From Clostridia bacterium (GTDB taxonomy: Bacteria > Bacillota_A > Clostridia > Oscillospirales > Acutalibacteraceae), in NCBI GenBank assembly GCA_017390825.1, contig JAFPAK010000274.1:1-6452 (forward strand): DNA of 6,452 nt, written 5' to 3'. Every line of letters starts with the position of its first letter. Positions within the stretch are counted from its first letter, which is position 1. The position numbers and the translations under genes were made by a program. Under the pieces are notes generated by a model. It was not told where the DNA came from. It saw only the letters and a list, made by a program, of their open reading frames with translations, and did no database searches. Positions 5,938-6,452 of the stretch are shown piece after piece.

Positions 5938-6452
5938 TCAAATATTAAAGTTATAAAAAAACTTAAATATAAATGTCGAATCAATAGTTTCATTATTAAA
6001 TATCAAAAACTCATTTCCGGATATATTCATACACAGCCTTACAATCAGAACCAGAATACATACAGTCAACAAAGCCCGAATGACGCCGAGCAGTGCGCCG
6101 AGTGTTTGATTTAGTGTGCGTAACAGTGGAACATCAAATATTTTGTTCACTGCAATTGCCAAAAATCTGACTACTATCATAAGCAATACGAACAATATTA
6201 AGCTTACACATAATTTTATTGCAGATTTAACAACAGGAATAATAAGATCACTTATTGCTTTCGCTATATCATCAGCAGTGTTTGATAATGAGCTTGTAAG
6301 CTTATCCTGAACAGTATCCTCAGTTATGTTAGCAAGCTTTGCAACATTCTTAACATATTCGGGCAAAGCGCCGAATATATCACTTGCAGTAGTCTCACTT
6401 CCGTCCTTGATGTTTTCAGAAACAACAGATACTATTGCCGGGCTGACGTAGT
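5938..6452 (-). CDS. cvpA: CvpA-family membrane protein, 5' end beyond the window
   Basis: The frame is open to the window edge, so the N-terminus is missing. 170 complete codons plus the stop are present. An in-frame TTG (6364-6366) is only an internal leucine: coding-like sequence continues upstream of it (YVSPAIVSVV, then an acidic stretch) with no stop and no ribosome binding site. The visible part has an amphipathic region, then two strongly hydrophobic spans near IKLCVSLILFVLLMIVVRFL and LGALLGVIRALLTVCILVLI. Between them, PLLRTLNQTLGALLGVIRAL is the best family signature. The C-terminus, IDSTFIFKFFYNFNI, also fits Clostridia CvpA relatives as I remember them. CvpA was named for colicin V production in Escherichia coli and is linked there to envelope homeostasis; its biochemical function is unknown. 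It is the first visible gene of the minus-strand operon with pgsA and the Clp gene; the promoter must lie outside the window. Confidence 0.85.
   Translation of the reverse strand, partial: YVSPAIVSVVSENIKDGSETTASDIFGALPEYVKNVAKLANITEDTVQDKLTSSLSNTADDIAKAISDLIIPVVKSAIKLCVSLILFVLLMIVVRFLAIAVNKIFDVPLLRTLNQTLGALLGVIRALLTVCILVLIVRLCMNISGNEFLIFNNETIDSTFIFKFFYNFNI

Noticed and set aside
6364..6366. TTG as the true start of the CvpA-like protein
   Set aside because: The frame stays open to the window edge with plausible CvpA sequence upstream, and no purine-rich ribosome site precedes the TTG. The gene is truncated by the window, not short.
1..6452. Defence system, toxin-antitoxin pair, CRISPR array, transposon or integron
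   Set aside because: No repeat arrays, terminal inverted repeats, transposase/integrase motifs or toxin-like small gene pairs were found. All sizeable genes fall into known housekeeping or metal-resistance families.

Overview
The window looks like chromosomal DNA from a low-GC Firmicute, most likely a Clostridia/Oscillospiraceae-type bacterium. This is inferred from three things: AT-rich promoters with near-perfect sigma-A boxes, purine-rich Shine-Dalgarno sequences before every start, and gene families typical of that group (a CadC/SmtB-like regulator with a P1B ATPase, and a ClpE-type unfoldase). No rRNA, tRNA, CRISPR array, insertion sequence or phage gene is visible. Gene density is high and no gene-free stretch exceeds about 175 bases.

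Left part, plus strand (about 94-2930): a metal-resistance unit. A promoter (TTGACA, 16-base spacer, TATAAT) is followed by a 30-bp near-perfect dyad covering the expected transcription start. Next come a 116-residue ArsR/SmtB-family metalloregulator and a 682-residue Zn/Cd/Pb-type P1B ATPase. The ATPase ribosome binding site is embedded in the end of the regulator gene. The simplest model is autorepression: the apo-regulator sits on the dyad, excess Zn/Cd/Pb releases it, and the efflux pump is made. Immediately after the ATPase stop is a second promoter, with an extended -10, driving a 95-residue conserved-looking protein of unknown function.

Middle (2944-2980): a 14-bp hairpin flanked by A and T runs separates the two convergent transcription units and should terminate both.

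Right part, minus strand (6452 down to 2980): three genes packed head to tail with gaps of about 20 bases, each gap carrying a ribosome binding site. They are a CvpA-family membrane protein (5' end beyond the window edge), a CDP-alcohol phosphatidyltransferase most like PgsA, and a ClpE-like AAA+ unfoldase. The unfoldase has an N-terminal four-cysteine zinc finger in place of the usual Clp N-domain. The promoter for this operon lies outside the window.

I did not find a convincing undescribed biological system. The parts most worth a second look are the regulator's three potential metal-binding motifs, its dyad operator, the uncharacterised 95-residue protein with its own strong promoter, and the linkage of a zinc-finger Clp ATPase to phospholipid synthesis and CvpA genes.
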